Of a stretch of 64,000 nucleotides of DNA, positions 32,429-39,980 are shown piece by piece. The stretch is from a virus. The position numbers and the translations under genes were made by a program. How positions within the stretch are numbered: position 1 is the first letter of the stretch; each line of letters begins with the position of its first letter. Where the stretch lies: positions 1-64,000 of the IMG/VR virus record IMGVR_UViG_3300020176_000013; one strand, given 5' to 3'. The notes under the pieces are model-generated. The model saw nothing but the letters and a program-made list of their open reading frames with translations, made no database searches and was not told the origin of the DNA.

Positions 32429-33358
32429 ATGAAAATTTGCAAAATATTATGGTCAACCAACAGGTTAGAATATCTGATACCTACATTACAAACATCAGAT
32501 GAATTTATAGATTGGGGAGACCATGAAGTAGATGGTATATTTATTGATGATATGCCAACTGATAGAAATGATGAGACTATGAGGTTCTTAGCAGAATCTC
32601 ATGGTTATAATTACATAAGACTTCATGAAGAAAATAAAGGATTAACTAATACGTGGGAAGAGTCAATCGATATCTTATCTAATTTAGAAAAAGATTATGA
32701 TTTTATTTGGCACCAAGAAGATGATCTAATCATAAATAATTACATTAAGATAGATGATCTAATAAATTACTTAGATGAAAATAAATGGTGTTTACAGGTA
32801 GTTTTAGCTTATCAAGCTGAATGGTATTCGAAGCAGTCTGATCGTAAAATTAGTGAGTTACCTTTAACAAAGTGGAATAATTATCACATCATATCTAAAA
32901 ATCATTTTAATGATTGTACATTTGATACATCATTTTCATTAACCAGAGCCAAAGAATTTTTAGATGCAATTAAAATGTGGAAAGAAGATGCCATTCCTGA
33001 ACTAGTGGAACTTGCTGTTCATTCAGATTACATAAAAGAGCACGTATTTTGCGAGGGCGGTATATGGTACGTAATGAATGCATACAATAATATTATTAAT
33101 GATAAGTCAGAAAAAAATCATTGGGCAATTTCTTTTTATAGTGAAGATAAGAAAAATTTAGTTGAACATGTTGGTGAGTGGTCTTGGGGTCAAAGAGTAC
33201 CACCGTGGTTGGTTAAAGGTAAGATTGATGCTTTGGAAAAATCTCCAGATATTTGGGATGATGGTCATAAATACCAAGTTAGTAAAATGAAAGAAATGAT
33301 GGAAGACCCTAGTAAAAAAGTCTCGTCTCGTACTTGGGAAAGATTGGATGAATCATAA
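32429..33358 (+). CDS. Family 2-like (GT-A) glycosyltransferase
   Basis: 309 aa. The N-terminal KICKILWSTNRLEYLIPTLQ resembles the GT-A opening with TNR; GIFIDDMPTDRND and then FIWHQEDDLIINN near residue 92 supplies a DD metal-binding motif; the domain continues to CEGGIWYVMN. The C-terminal 70 residues are charged. It sits 3 nt after the 5'-nuclease gene, away from the glycan cluster at the start of the window. Another glycosyltransferase-like gene embedded among replication genes suggests it modifies a phage component such as DNA or capsid; acceptor unknown. Confidence 0.65.
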   Translation: MKICKILWSTNRLEYLIPTLQTSDEFIDWGDHEVDGIFIDDMPTDRNDETMRFLAESHGYNYIRLHEENKGLTNTWEESIDILSNLEKDYDFIWHQEDDLIINNYIKIDDLINYLDENKWCLQVVLAYQAEWYSKQSDRKISELPLTKWNNYHIISKNHFNDCTFDTSFSLTRAKEFLDAIKMWKEDAIPELVELAVHSDYIKEHVFCEGGIWYVMNAYNNIINDKSEKNHWAISFYSEDKKNLVEHVGEWSWGQRVPPWLVKGKIDALEKSPDIWDDGHKYQVSKMKEMMEDPSKKVSSRTWERLDES

Positions 33359-33390
33359 ACAAACTGCAAAGTTATTCATATAAATATAAA
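33358..33390 (+). promoter_or_regulatory. Predicted middle promoter, gp62 candidate
   Basis: AACAAACT at 33358 lies 21 nt before TATAAATATAAA at 33379; ATG at 33399. The upstream element starts at the stop codon of the glycosyltransferase gene. Confidence 0.5.
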
Positions 33391-33398
33391 ATAGGTTA

Positions 33399-33818
33399 AT
33401 GAAATTATTTGATTACATAAAGGTTTTGTTTGGTAAAGATCAACACTGGGATAAGTTATCTAATTATGATAAATCTAAAAATTCATTTATGACTAATAGA
33501 TTTATGAGTATTAAGTTCCCAATCCAAGCTAACTTATTTAACTCTCTTAAAATAGACCCCGTTGGCCAAGCCGAGGCATGGCGCTTAGTATCATCTAAAT
33601 TTAATAGAGTACCTGGTTTTATTTACACAAAAGTAAAAAAGACACAAAAGCAAAAGGAAAAGGAATGGGCTCCTAATCCAAAGGCATTAGAATTTTACAT
33701 GAAACTTAATGAGATTGGGGAAAGAGAATATAGAGAAGCATTAAAATACAATCCATCACTAATTCAATCCTCGATAGATATATTAGAAAAACAGATGGGA
33801 AATGATGCTAATAGATAA
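33399..33818 (+). CDS. 62: Possible clamp loader small subunit gp62
   Basis: 139 aa. MKLFDYIKVLFGKDQHWD is followed by DKSKNSFMTNRFMSIKFP, a NSFM-x-NRxxS motif that I associate with gp62-like proteins of marine T4-like phages, and a helical C-terminus with NPKALEFYMKLNEIGEREYR. It is shorter than T4 gp62 (187 aa). It has a middle-class promoter like gp44 and gp45, which supports a replication role. It is not adjacent to gp44 as in T4. It overlaps the next gene by 17 nt. Confidence 0.5.
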   Translation: MKLFDYIKVLFGKDQHWDKLSNYDKSKNSFMTNRFMSIKFPIQANLFNSLKIDPVGQAEAWRLVSSKFNRVPGFIYTKVKKTQKQKEKEWAPNPKALEFYMKLNEIGEREYREALKYNPSLIQSSIDILEKQMGNDANR

Positions 33819-34470
33819 TACCTTCGAATTAGGAATACCTACACATATTTCTTTTGTCCTATTTAAGTATGACTATTTTGATAGCATCATAATAAGTAGA
33901 GTTAAAAAAGAATGCAAAAACCTATCTAAAGTAGATGGTGAATATACAGTAAAGGTATCTTCGTTTATTAATGCAATTAAAACCTCTAAAAGAATTAGAA
34001 ATGAAATTGAAAAGGTACAAGATTTAGGTTTAATTCCTGATCCTTCAATAAAGCCTAATTCAATTTATTTTTTATGGTCAATTTTTAGAAAGTTAGAAAA
34101 CATTCAGTTTTTAACATTTACTGTTAATAACGATAAAAAATATACGCGACTTATTAAGAATGAAAATGGTTTACCGATTCATAGTTTTCATTTTAAAATA
34201 GTTGAAGGAATTTTTGATTTAACACAGATTTTTTCTAGGGAAGAATTAGATAAATTTAACAAAACTCTTATCGAGTTTAAAATTCTTAAAAATAAGTATC
34301 TTGAGAGAAAGCCTTATTTCTACATGAAGGCAACTGCCATAATAGACATTTTAGCTTCAATGGAGATTGATGGTAAAATAGATATGTTTAACATAGTGGA
34401 TCATATTGACCCTAAGTTGGAGGAAGATGATCCTACATTGATTGTAAAAACTGATTATACCCCGTTCTAA
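33802..34470 (+). CDS. Hypothetical protein
   Basis: 222 aa, not recognised. Start ATG 33802 or ATG 33805. The protein alternates hydrophobic strands and basic helices (VSSFINAIKTSKRIRNEIEK, SIYFLWSIFRKLENIQFLTF) and ends acidic (DPKLEEDDPTLIVKTDYTPF). No cysteine clusters or membrane segments. It overlaps its upstream neighbour by 17 nt and the next gene by one base (TAATG), so it is part of the same operon. The helical basic middle could bind nucleic acid; nothing more can be said. Confidence 0.65.
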   Translation: MMLIDNTFELGIPTHISFVLFKYDYFDSIIISRVKKECKNLSKVDGEYTVKVSSFINAIKTSKRIRNEIEKVQDLGLIPDPSIKPNSIYFLWSIFRKLENIQFLTFTVNNDKKYTRLIKNENGLPIHSFHFKIVEGIFDLTQIFSREELDKFNKTLIEFKILKNKYLERKPYFYMKATAIIDILASMEIDGKIDMFNIVDHIDPKLEEDDPTLIVKTDYTPF

Positions 34471-34991
34471 TGTTAAAAAGAGAATCTTATACATTTAATG
34501 GAATTTCTGAATTGCCTTCTGTTTCTTGGAATCAATATTTTAGTAATTCAGCAATAGGAAATGAATATGAGGTTTTATGGGATACTGATACTAAAGAGCT
34601 GTTAATGTCTAATACTGAAGTTGAACATTCAACCAATAAACTTTTTTTTGACTCTATCTTTAATGAATGTAATGTTTTATCAATTGGGTATGGCATAGGA
34701 TTTATTAATGAAATGATTAGAAAAAGGAATGCACGCTTAACAGTCATTGAAAAAAACCAAGAAGTGATTAATCTTGAAACCAAAAACATTGATGATATTA
34801 GAGTTATCATTGGAGATGCGTTTAATTTTAATTATGAAAGTATATTTGAAAACGAAAAATTCGATATAGTTTACTGGGATCCTTCTGGCGGAAATGAAAA
34901 TTTATTTGTACCATGGGACCAGCTTAAATCTATTTTAAAGCCTAACGGTAAGATCATTGCTTGGAATATTGGCGGAAGTTCAGAGATGTAG
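34470..34991 (+). CDS. SAM-binding methyltransferase-fold protein (spermidine synthase-like)
   Basis: 173 aa. NVLSIGYGIGFINEMIRKR near residue 65 is a class I motif I (GxGxG-like, GYGIGF), RLTVIEKNQEVI gives the acidic post-I segment, and FDIVYWDPSGGNENLFVPWD lies where motif IV would be. The overall order matches spermidine synthase-like domains but is truncated. It begins with the stop-start overlap TAATG and ends 1 nt before a late promoter. Substrate unknown; it may be a degenerate or small-molecule methyltransferase. Confidence 0.55.
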   Translation: MLKRESYTFNGISELPSVSWNQYFSNSAIGNEYEVLWDTDTKELLMSNTEVEHSTNKLFFDSIFNECNVLSIGYGIGFINEMIRKRNARLTVIEKNQEVINLETKNIDDIRVIIGDAFNFNYESIFENEKFDIVYWDPSGGNENLFVPWDQLKSILKPNGKIIAWNIGGSSEM

Positions 34992-35001
34992 AATATATAA
35001 A
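34992..35001 (+). promoter_or_regulatory. Predicted late promoter
   Basis: AATATATAAA one base after the stop of the methyltransferase-fold gene and 24 nt before ATG 35018. Confidence 0.7.
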
Positions 35002-35017
35002 CAAATAATGTTTGTAT

Positions 35018-35278
35018 ATGAAAAAGATAATTAATTGGGTCAGTGGGCTCTTACGAGACGAAAAAGGTACACCTTCATCAAAAAGATTTATTGGTATAGT
35101 TGCAGGTCTTTCTTTATGTGCAGCTTTATTTATTAATCTTTATACTGAACACCCGGTAGAACCATCAATTGTAAATGCAGTTGCTGCTATTTGTATCGGC
35201 GGTTTAGGATTAGCTTCAGCTGATAAAATCTGGGCTAAGAAAACCAGTGAAAGTAAGGAACAACAAATAAACTCATAA
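35018..35278 (+). CDS. Two-TM membrane protein, holin candidate
   Basis: 86 aa from ATG 35018; the in-frame TTG at 35012 is rejected because the late-promoter spacing (24 nt) fits the ATG. Two hydrophobic segments, RFIGIVAGLSLCAALFINLY (residues about 23-42) and VNAVAAICIGGLGLASADKI (52-71), with charged ends and a polar C-terminus (KKTSESKEQQINS). This is the size and topology of small phage holins, and the late promoter fits lysis timing. No lysin lies next to it, so the assignment rests on topology alone. Confidence 0.5.
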   Translation: MKKIINWVSGLLRDEKGTPSSKRFIGIVAGLSLCAALFINLYTEHPVEPSIVNAVAAICIGGLGLASADKIWAKKTSESKEQQINS

Positions 35279-35281
35279 TTA

Positions 35282-37237
35282 ATGGCAGTTAACGGAACTA
35301 CGACAAATGCCAACGGGGATGCTATATTAATTAGCCTCCAAGAGCCTTATAAAAATGTGGTTGAGGTATTAGGATATACTGATGTTACCAAAGGCGAAAA
35401 TACTGGTGTTTATTTTAATAAGCAATTTAGGTGGGGTACAGACGGTGTAACATATTCTGATTATATCACTCTTACTAATGCGAATCTGGAAGCTTTATTA
35501 TTAGATCCAAATAAACCATTTTGGATTCAATATAGGTATGAACAGGTGGGCGATGGCACTTTGGAATTCGAATCTATTGCATTAGAGCTGGTAACAGATG
35601 GTGGTGTAATATGTAGAGTTCCGCAAATAGAATGTGGTGCTGAAGGATGTATTGGGTTACCAAACCTAGTAGTGGATTGTTGCGGTGAATCGTGGAATCC
35701 TTATGATTTAAGTAGAGCATCTGCAATGTATGATCAGCTTTCAGCAGTAACTTCTAATCTTTTTGGGTTCTGTGTTGACTATTTTAAGACTAAAGCTGAC
35801 CAAAGAAGTAGAGATGTTATTTTAAAAGAATATTCATTATTTGATGTTATTCAAGAAGCTGAAGTAAAGATACTTATTCCTGATAATGAATTACCTACAA
35901 GGGAGATTCAGTTTAATCCAATGATGATGGATTTTCCGGTTCAGTTTGAAGTTCATATTGTTAAATCTGCATTTGAAGCAGTCTTCGGTGCTGGTGCGAA
36001 ACCAGAAATGAGAGACTATTTGTACTTTAAACAATATATGAATCGAATGTATGAAGTTGACGCTATTGCCGAAGCTGATGATTTTCTCTACAGTGGCTCT
36101 TATTGGAGAGTAAGTCTTGTACCATATCAACAAAGGACAGCCGTTGGTTTTAGTGATTCTCTTGCAGGTAAGAATGCAGAAGCTGATACTAAAGCATTAG
36201 TTTCAGATTTAGATAAATTTAAAGTAGAAAGAGAAGATGAATTTGAAGACGTTAGAAAACCTAATCAATATAACACTATAGGAAGTTTATGTAATGATTA
36301 TGTAAGAAGGGTATTAGATAAGAAGCTAATTATTAAAGAAGAAAATGTTTATAATGAATGGACTATCATATCTAAATATCATTATGAATTAGATTCAATG
36401 AGAACTGCAGAAGAAGCCATTGAATACAGATATAATCAAGGATGGGCAGCGGAAGAAGACAGGGCCTTTACGTTTTGGGCAAGACCTCAGTATAAATCGC
36501 CTATAGGAACTAATGTATTAATTCTTTCTATAGTAGATGACAATGGAAAAGTTAAATTTAATACTGGTGGATTACCTACCTTTGGTCAAGCCTTAAATGT
36601 TGGCGATTGGATTTCTATTAGTGGAACACAATCATATAATGGAATAGCTAAGATAATTAAAATAGATGGAGATTCTATTACTTTAGATGAATCGTATGTA
36701 GATAATGTTACTTCAGGTACTCCTAAGTTTAACAAGGAGACGAGTAATAATTTTATGATTTATGAAAATGGTTTACTTCCACCGACGCAATTTGTATCTC
36801 TTACTTATACTCCTAATTGGTTTATTATGAAAATAAACGACAAGTATTATAAGTGGAAATTGACCCAATCATTGGCAAAAGATGAATGGTATGCATTTGT
36901 AATTAATCTTAATGCTACTTCTAGGCAGTTAAGTCTTTATGTCTATGACACACCAGAAACATCAGGTTCAATAAATCCTAACCTTACAGCAAAACTATCT
37001 AAGATTTTTTACGAATCAAAGACTTATACGCCCGTAGGTGTAGTAAATGATTTAAAATGGAAACTTTTAGGATCACAGACCGATTTAACTAATATAAGAA
37101 TTTGGGAAAAACCAATAGAAGAAGAATTACAAAGCTTAATTCTTAGTCAATACGTTGTTAAAGATACTCATTTAACTTTATTGCTGGATAACGCTTCACC
37201 AGAATTGTTACTTCAGACAGTTTCTGATGCCCGTTAA
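35282..37237 (+). CDS. Large virion protein, possible neck/baseplate component
   Basis: 651 aa. Residues 1-150 are strand-rich with a Cys-containing stretch (ECGAEGCIGLPNLVVDCCGE). The middle part has LKEYSLFDVIQEAEVKILIP and DYLYFKQYMNRMYEVDAIAE followed by FLYSGSYWRVSLVPYQQR, faintly like the Y-F-P...YEI/V...SG(E/S) order of T4 neck protein gp14. Residues 390-650 look like a LamG/concanavalin-type beta-sandwich (FTFWARPQYKSP, WYAFVINLNATSRQLSLYVY). In T4 the genes before gp16-17 encode neck proteins. I take it as a neck or appendage protein with a binding domain; not certain. Confidence 0.6.
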   Translation: MAVNGTTTNANGDAILISLQEPYKNVVEVLGYTDVTKGENTGVYFNKQFRWGTDGVTYSDYITLTNANLEALLLDPNKPFWIQYRYEQVGDGTLEFESIALELVTDGGVICRVPQIECGAEGCIGLPNLVVDCCGESWNPYDLSRASAMYDQLSAVTSNLFGFCVDYFKTKADQRSRDVILKEYSLFDVIQEAEVKILIPDNELPTREIQFNPMMMDFPVQFEVHIVKSAFEAVFGAGAKPEMRDYLYFKQYMNRMYEVDAIAEADDFLYSGSYWRVSLVPYQQRTAVGFSDSLAGKNAEADTKALVSDLDKFKVEREDEFEDVRKPNQYNTIGSLCNDYVRRVLDKKLIIKEENVYNEWTIISKYHYELDSMRTAEEAIEYRYNQGWAAEEDRAFTFWARPQYKSPIGTNVLILSIVDDNGKVKFNTGGLPTFGQALNVGDWISISGTQSYNGIAKIIKIDGDSITLDESYVDNVTSGTPKFNKETSNNFMIYENGLLPPTQFVSLTYTPNWFIMKINDKYYKWKLTQSLAKDEWYAFVINLNATSRQLSLYVYDTPETSGSINPNLTAKLSKIFYESKTYTPVGVVNDLKWKLLGSQTDLTNIRIWEKPIEEELQSLILSQYVVKDTHLTLLLDNASPELLLQTVSDAR

Positions 37238-37244
37238 AATTTGG

Positions 37245-37254
37245 AATATATAAT
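37245..37254 (+). promoter_or_regulatory. Predicted late promoter, terminase operon
   Basis: AATATATAAT, 23 nt before the gp16 ATG at 37270. Confidence 0.7.
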
Positions 37255-37269
37255 ACAAATTTAGTATTA

Positions 37270-37878
37270 ATGGAAGAAAACCCGAAAGAAAAGTTTAGAG
37301 ATAGCATTGGGGATTTACTTAATGATTTACCTGATGAAGTTCCTGGATTAGATGATACTCCACAATTACCTAAGGTTAGGGCAGAAGGTACTCAAGCCGT
37401 TGCATTAACTAAAGCCAAAGGAAAGGCTAAAAAGGTAATGACTAGTCTTCTTAAATTTTATTTAAGTGAAGAAATTATAGCCGAGCATGAATACATTCAA
37501 GCAAAGGCACAATTAGACGAATATGCTTTAGGAATGTTGATAAGGCAGATGGAGAACAGCGAAGTTGCTATATCTAGTTTAATGGACATAATTAATGAAG
37601 GGGATGTTTCTCCTAGGATGTTTGAAGTACTTAGTGATTTGCAAAGAACTCTTTTAGACATCATAAAGAGTCAAACCATGTACATGGTAGCTATTGAAGA
37701 AAATGCTAAAAAGACAAGTAGAGATATAGATGTTTATCATGGAAGCCCTGAAGGGGATTCAAGATCAAAAACATCAGGATTAAAATCTAGAGGTACTAAA
37801 GATTTAATGAGAGCATTACAAGAAACTATTAACGAAGAAGATATTCAAGATGTTGACGAAGATGAAAATGAAGAATGA
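37270..37878 (+). CDS. 16: Small terminase subunit gp16 (predicted)
   Basis: 202 aa. Acidic N-terminus with DLLNDLPDEVPGLDDTPQL, a central pair of long amphipathic helices (HEYIQAKAQLDEYALGMLIR, RMFEVLSDLQRTLLDIIKSQ) and a disordered acidic tail. T4 gp16 is 164 aa with a similar central coiled-coil pair that assembles into rings. Gene order (late promoter, this gene, gp17, gp18, gp19) is that of T4. It shares its 3' end with the start of a GroES-like gene. Assignment is by synteny and helix pattern. Confidence 0.7.
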   Translation: MEENPKEKFRDSIGDLLNDLPDEVPGLDDTPQLPKVRAEGTQAVALTKAKGKAKKVMTSLLKFYLSEEIIAEHEYIQAKAQLDEYALGMLIRQMENSEVAISSLMDIINEGDVSPRMFEVLSDLQRTLLDIIKSQTMYMVAIEENAKKTSRDIDVYHGSPEGDSRSKTSGLKSRGTKDLMRALQETINEEDIQDVDEDENEE

Positions 37879-38134
37879 TTACATTCTCACTGAAGAAATA
37901 CCACAAGAAACACAAACCAAGGGAGGTTTATGGATTCCTGAAGAAAAGTATAACCGCAAGGCTTTAGTTATTGAAGCATCAGATGGATTAGAAGTTAAGA
38001 AAGGTGACAAAGTAATAAAAACAATAGGAAAAGGTACAGAATATACCTTTGATGATAAAAGATATGAAATCTTACATATTAATCATATCCTAGCCGTAAT
38101 AAAAGAAGATGCCACAGAAACCACAAGCACCTAG
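37868..38134 (+). CDS. 31: GroES-like co-chaperonin (gp31 analogue)
   Basis: About 88 aa from ATG 37868 (upstream ATGs at 37862 and 37850 are also in frame). The sequence follows GroES: DYILTEEIPQETQTKGGLWI then PEEKYNRKALVIEASDG, VKKGDKVIKTIGKGTEYTFD and KRYEILHINHILAVI, matching the K-x-GG mobile loop, GDKV and L-x-x-x-DILAVI ends. It would replace or redirect host GroES on GroEL, as T4 gp31 does for folding gp23. It overlaps gp16 by 11 nt and gp17 by 26 nt, so it is embedded in the terminase operon, an unusual place. Confidence 0.85.
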   Translation: MKNDYILTEEIPQETQTKGGLWIPEEKYNRKALVIEASDGLEVKKGDKVIKTIGKGTEYTFDDKRYEILHINHILAVIKEDATETTST

Positions 38135-39926
38135 TGCAGGATTTGACTTTAGTGTAGGTAAAGCTGAACAAGCCTTTTCATGGACAAGTGAAGGTGTTGA
38201 GCAACTTATGCTTGCATTGGAAGAAGGCTATAAACCTAAAGCAACACCGTTCTACGAAGGTAATCCTAATCTTAGAAAAGGTAACATTGTTTTTAATTAT
38301 ACTCCTCATGAAATAAAGGAAATAAAAAAGTGCGCAACCGATATTGTGTACTTTGCAAATACGTATTGTACTGTAATGACCGATCATGGTTTGCAGACAA
38401 TTCAATTAAGACCTTATCAAGAAGAGATGTTAAGGCAGTTTCAGGCAGAGAGATTTAATATTTGTTTAGCTAGTAGGCAGGTTGGTAAAACAATATGTTC
38501 TTCAATTTTTATTGCATGGTATGTTCTTTTTAATTTTGATAAGAACGCATTAGTACTTTCAAACAAAGGTGCAACCACAAGAGAAATTATTGACAAAGGA
38601 AAAACTATTTTAGAACACTTACCCTTTTTCTTAAAGCCAGGTGTACTTAAATGGGATGTATTTAATTCCAAATTTGATAATGGCTGTAGAATCATTGGTC
38701 AAACTACAACTAAGAAAGCGGCAATTGGTTTTACTATCCATTTGCTATTCATGGATGAGTTTGCCCATATACCCCAAAACTTTGTAGAAACTTTTTATGA
38801 AAACGTATATCCTACGGTATCTGCTTCTTCAAACTCAAAGGTTATTATTACGAGCACCCCTAATGGCTTTAATAAGTTTTATGATATTTACTCCGCAGCT
38901 GAATCTGGGTTAAGTGAATATACACCATTCCGAGTTGATTGGTGGGATGTCCCTGGAAGAGATGAGGCATGGATGAGACAAGAAGTTGCCAACTTAGGTA
39001 GTGAAGAAGCATTTAATAGACAATACGGAAATCAATTTATTGCAAGCTCTTCATTACTGTTAGGAGCAGATAGTCTTAAAAAACTAAAAGAAGGAGAATT
39101 AGAATTTGTACATCGTGAAATGGTAGAGTTTGAAGATGAGCAAGTAGAATATGATGGCTTATTATGGGATCCAGACTTTAATTTAGAAGAATGCGAAGAT
39201 AATTCTAATTATTGGTGTTTTTCGGTAGACATTGCAGAAGGTACCGGTGGGGATTATTCTATCATTAATATTTTTAAGATAGAACTCATGGATGAAAAGG
39301 ATTGGGCAAAGGTATCATCGCCTGGTAGTTTTATTGACTTTTATAGAATAAGACAAGTTGGAAGATTTAGAAGTAATGAACATACTATTGAAGAGTTTGC
39401 AAAATCTCTTTACATTTTAGCATATGACGTTTTTTATTCTGAGAATGTAAAAATGATCATAGAATGGAATTTATTTGGAGGTGAATTGATAAAAAGAATG
39501 GAAACAGTATTTCCACAAAGAAATGATTTTGATGAAGAAGCCGTAGTTAAATTTAAACATAGAATAGATGCTCGTACTAAACAATTCGGCTTAAAGGTTA
39601 AAAAGGATAATAAACCTATATTTTGCCAAAACTTCAAAAAATACATTACACAAAATAGAATTGTACTAAAAGATAAACAAACTGTATATGAAGCAGCCAC
39701 ATTTGGTAAAATGCCAAATGGAAGTTATGCAGGTCAATTAGGTCATGATGATTTAATAATGACATGTATAAATAGTTCTGAATTCTTCTTTACATTGGAT
39801 TTTTCTGATTTTGCTGAAGAGATCCATGATGAAATGGATCAAAGTATTCAAGACAAGATTGATGTTATTCTAGAGCAAGATGCAAAAGGAGGACAATTGA
39901 ATTTTGATATCTATGACTTGGTATAA
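38109..39926 (+). CDS. 17: Large terminase subunit gp17
   Basis: 605 aa (T4 gp17 is 610). ATPase domain: CLASRQVGKTICSSIFIAW with Walker A near residue 121, LLFMDEFAHI (Walker B with catalytic Glu) near 213 and VIITSTPNGFNKFYDIY (motif III) near 245. C-terminal RNase H-like nuclease: FSVDIAEGTGGDYSIINIF near 373, IEWNLFGG near 448, and GHDDLIMTCI near 545, giving the acidic triad. It packages and cuts concatemeric DNA at the portal. All motifs are intact. Confidence 0.95.
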   Translation: MPQKPQAPSAGFDFSVGKAEQAFSWTSEGVEQLMLALEEGYKPKATPFYEGNPNLRKGNIVFNYTPHEIKEIKKCATDIVYFANTYCTVMTDHGLQTIQLRPYQEEMLRQFQAERFNICLASRQVGKTICSSIFIAWYVLFNFDKNALVLSNKGATTREIIDKGKTILEHLPFFLKPGVLKWDVFNSKFDNGCRIIGQTTTKKAAIGFTIHLLFMDEFAHIPQNFVETFYENVYPTVSASSNSKVIITSTPNGFNKFYDIYSAAESGLSEYTPFRVDWWDVPGRDEAWMRQEVANLGSEEAFNRQYGNQFIASSSLLLGADSLKKLKEGELEFVHREMVEFEDEQVEYDGLLWDPDFNLEECEDNSNYWCFSVDIAEGTGGDYSIINIFKIELMDEKDWAKVSSPGSFIDFYRIRQVGRFRSNEHTIEEFAKSLYILAYDVFYSENVKMIIEWNLFGGELIKRMETVFPQRNDFDEEAVVKFKHRIDARTKQFGLKVKKDNKPIFCQNFKKYITQNRIVLKDKQTVYEAATFGKMPNGSYAGQLGHDDLIMTCINSSEFFFTLDFSDFAEEIHDEMDQSIQDKIDVILEQDAKGGQLNFDIYDLV

Positions 39927-39943
39927 AAAGTTACAGGTTGTTG

Positions 39944-39953
39944 GATATATAAA
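39944..39953 (+). promoter_or_regulatory. Predicted late promoter, sheath gp18
   Basis: GATATATAAA 35 nt before the gp18 ATG; the longer spacing is filled with an A-rich leader (AAAAAAGCAAATAAAAAAAA type). Confidence 0.6.
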
Positions 39954-39980
39954 AAAAGCAAATAAAAAAAATAATATAAG

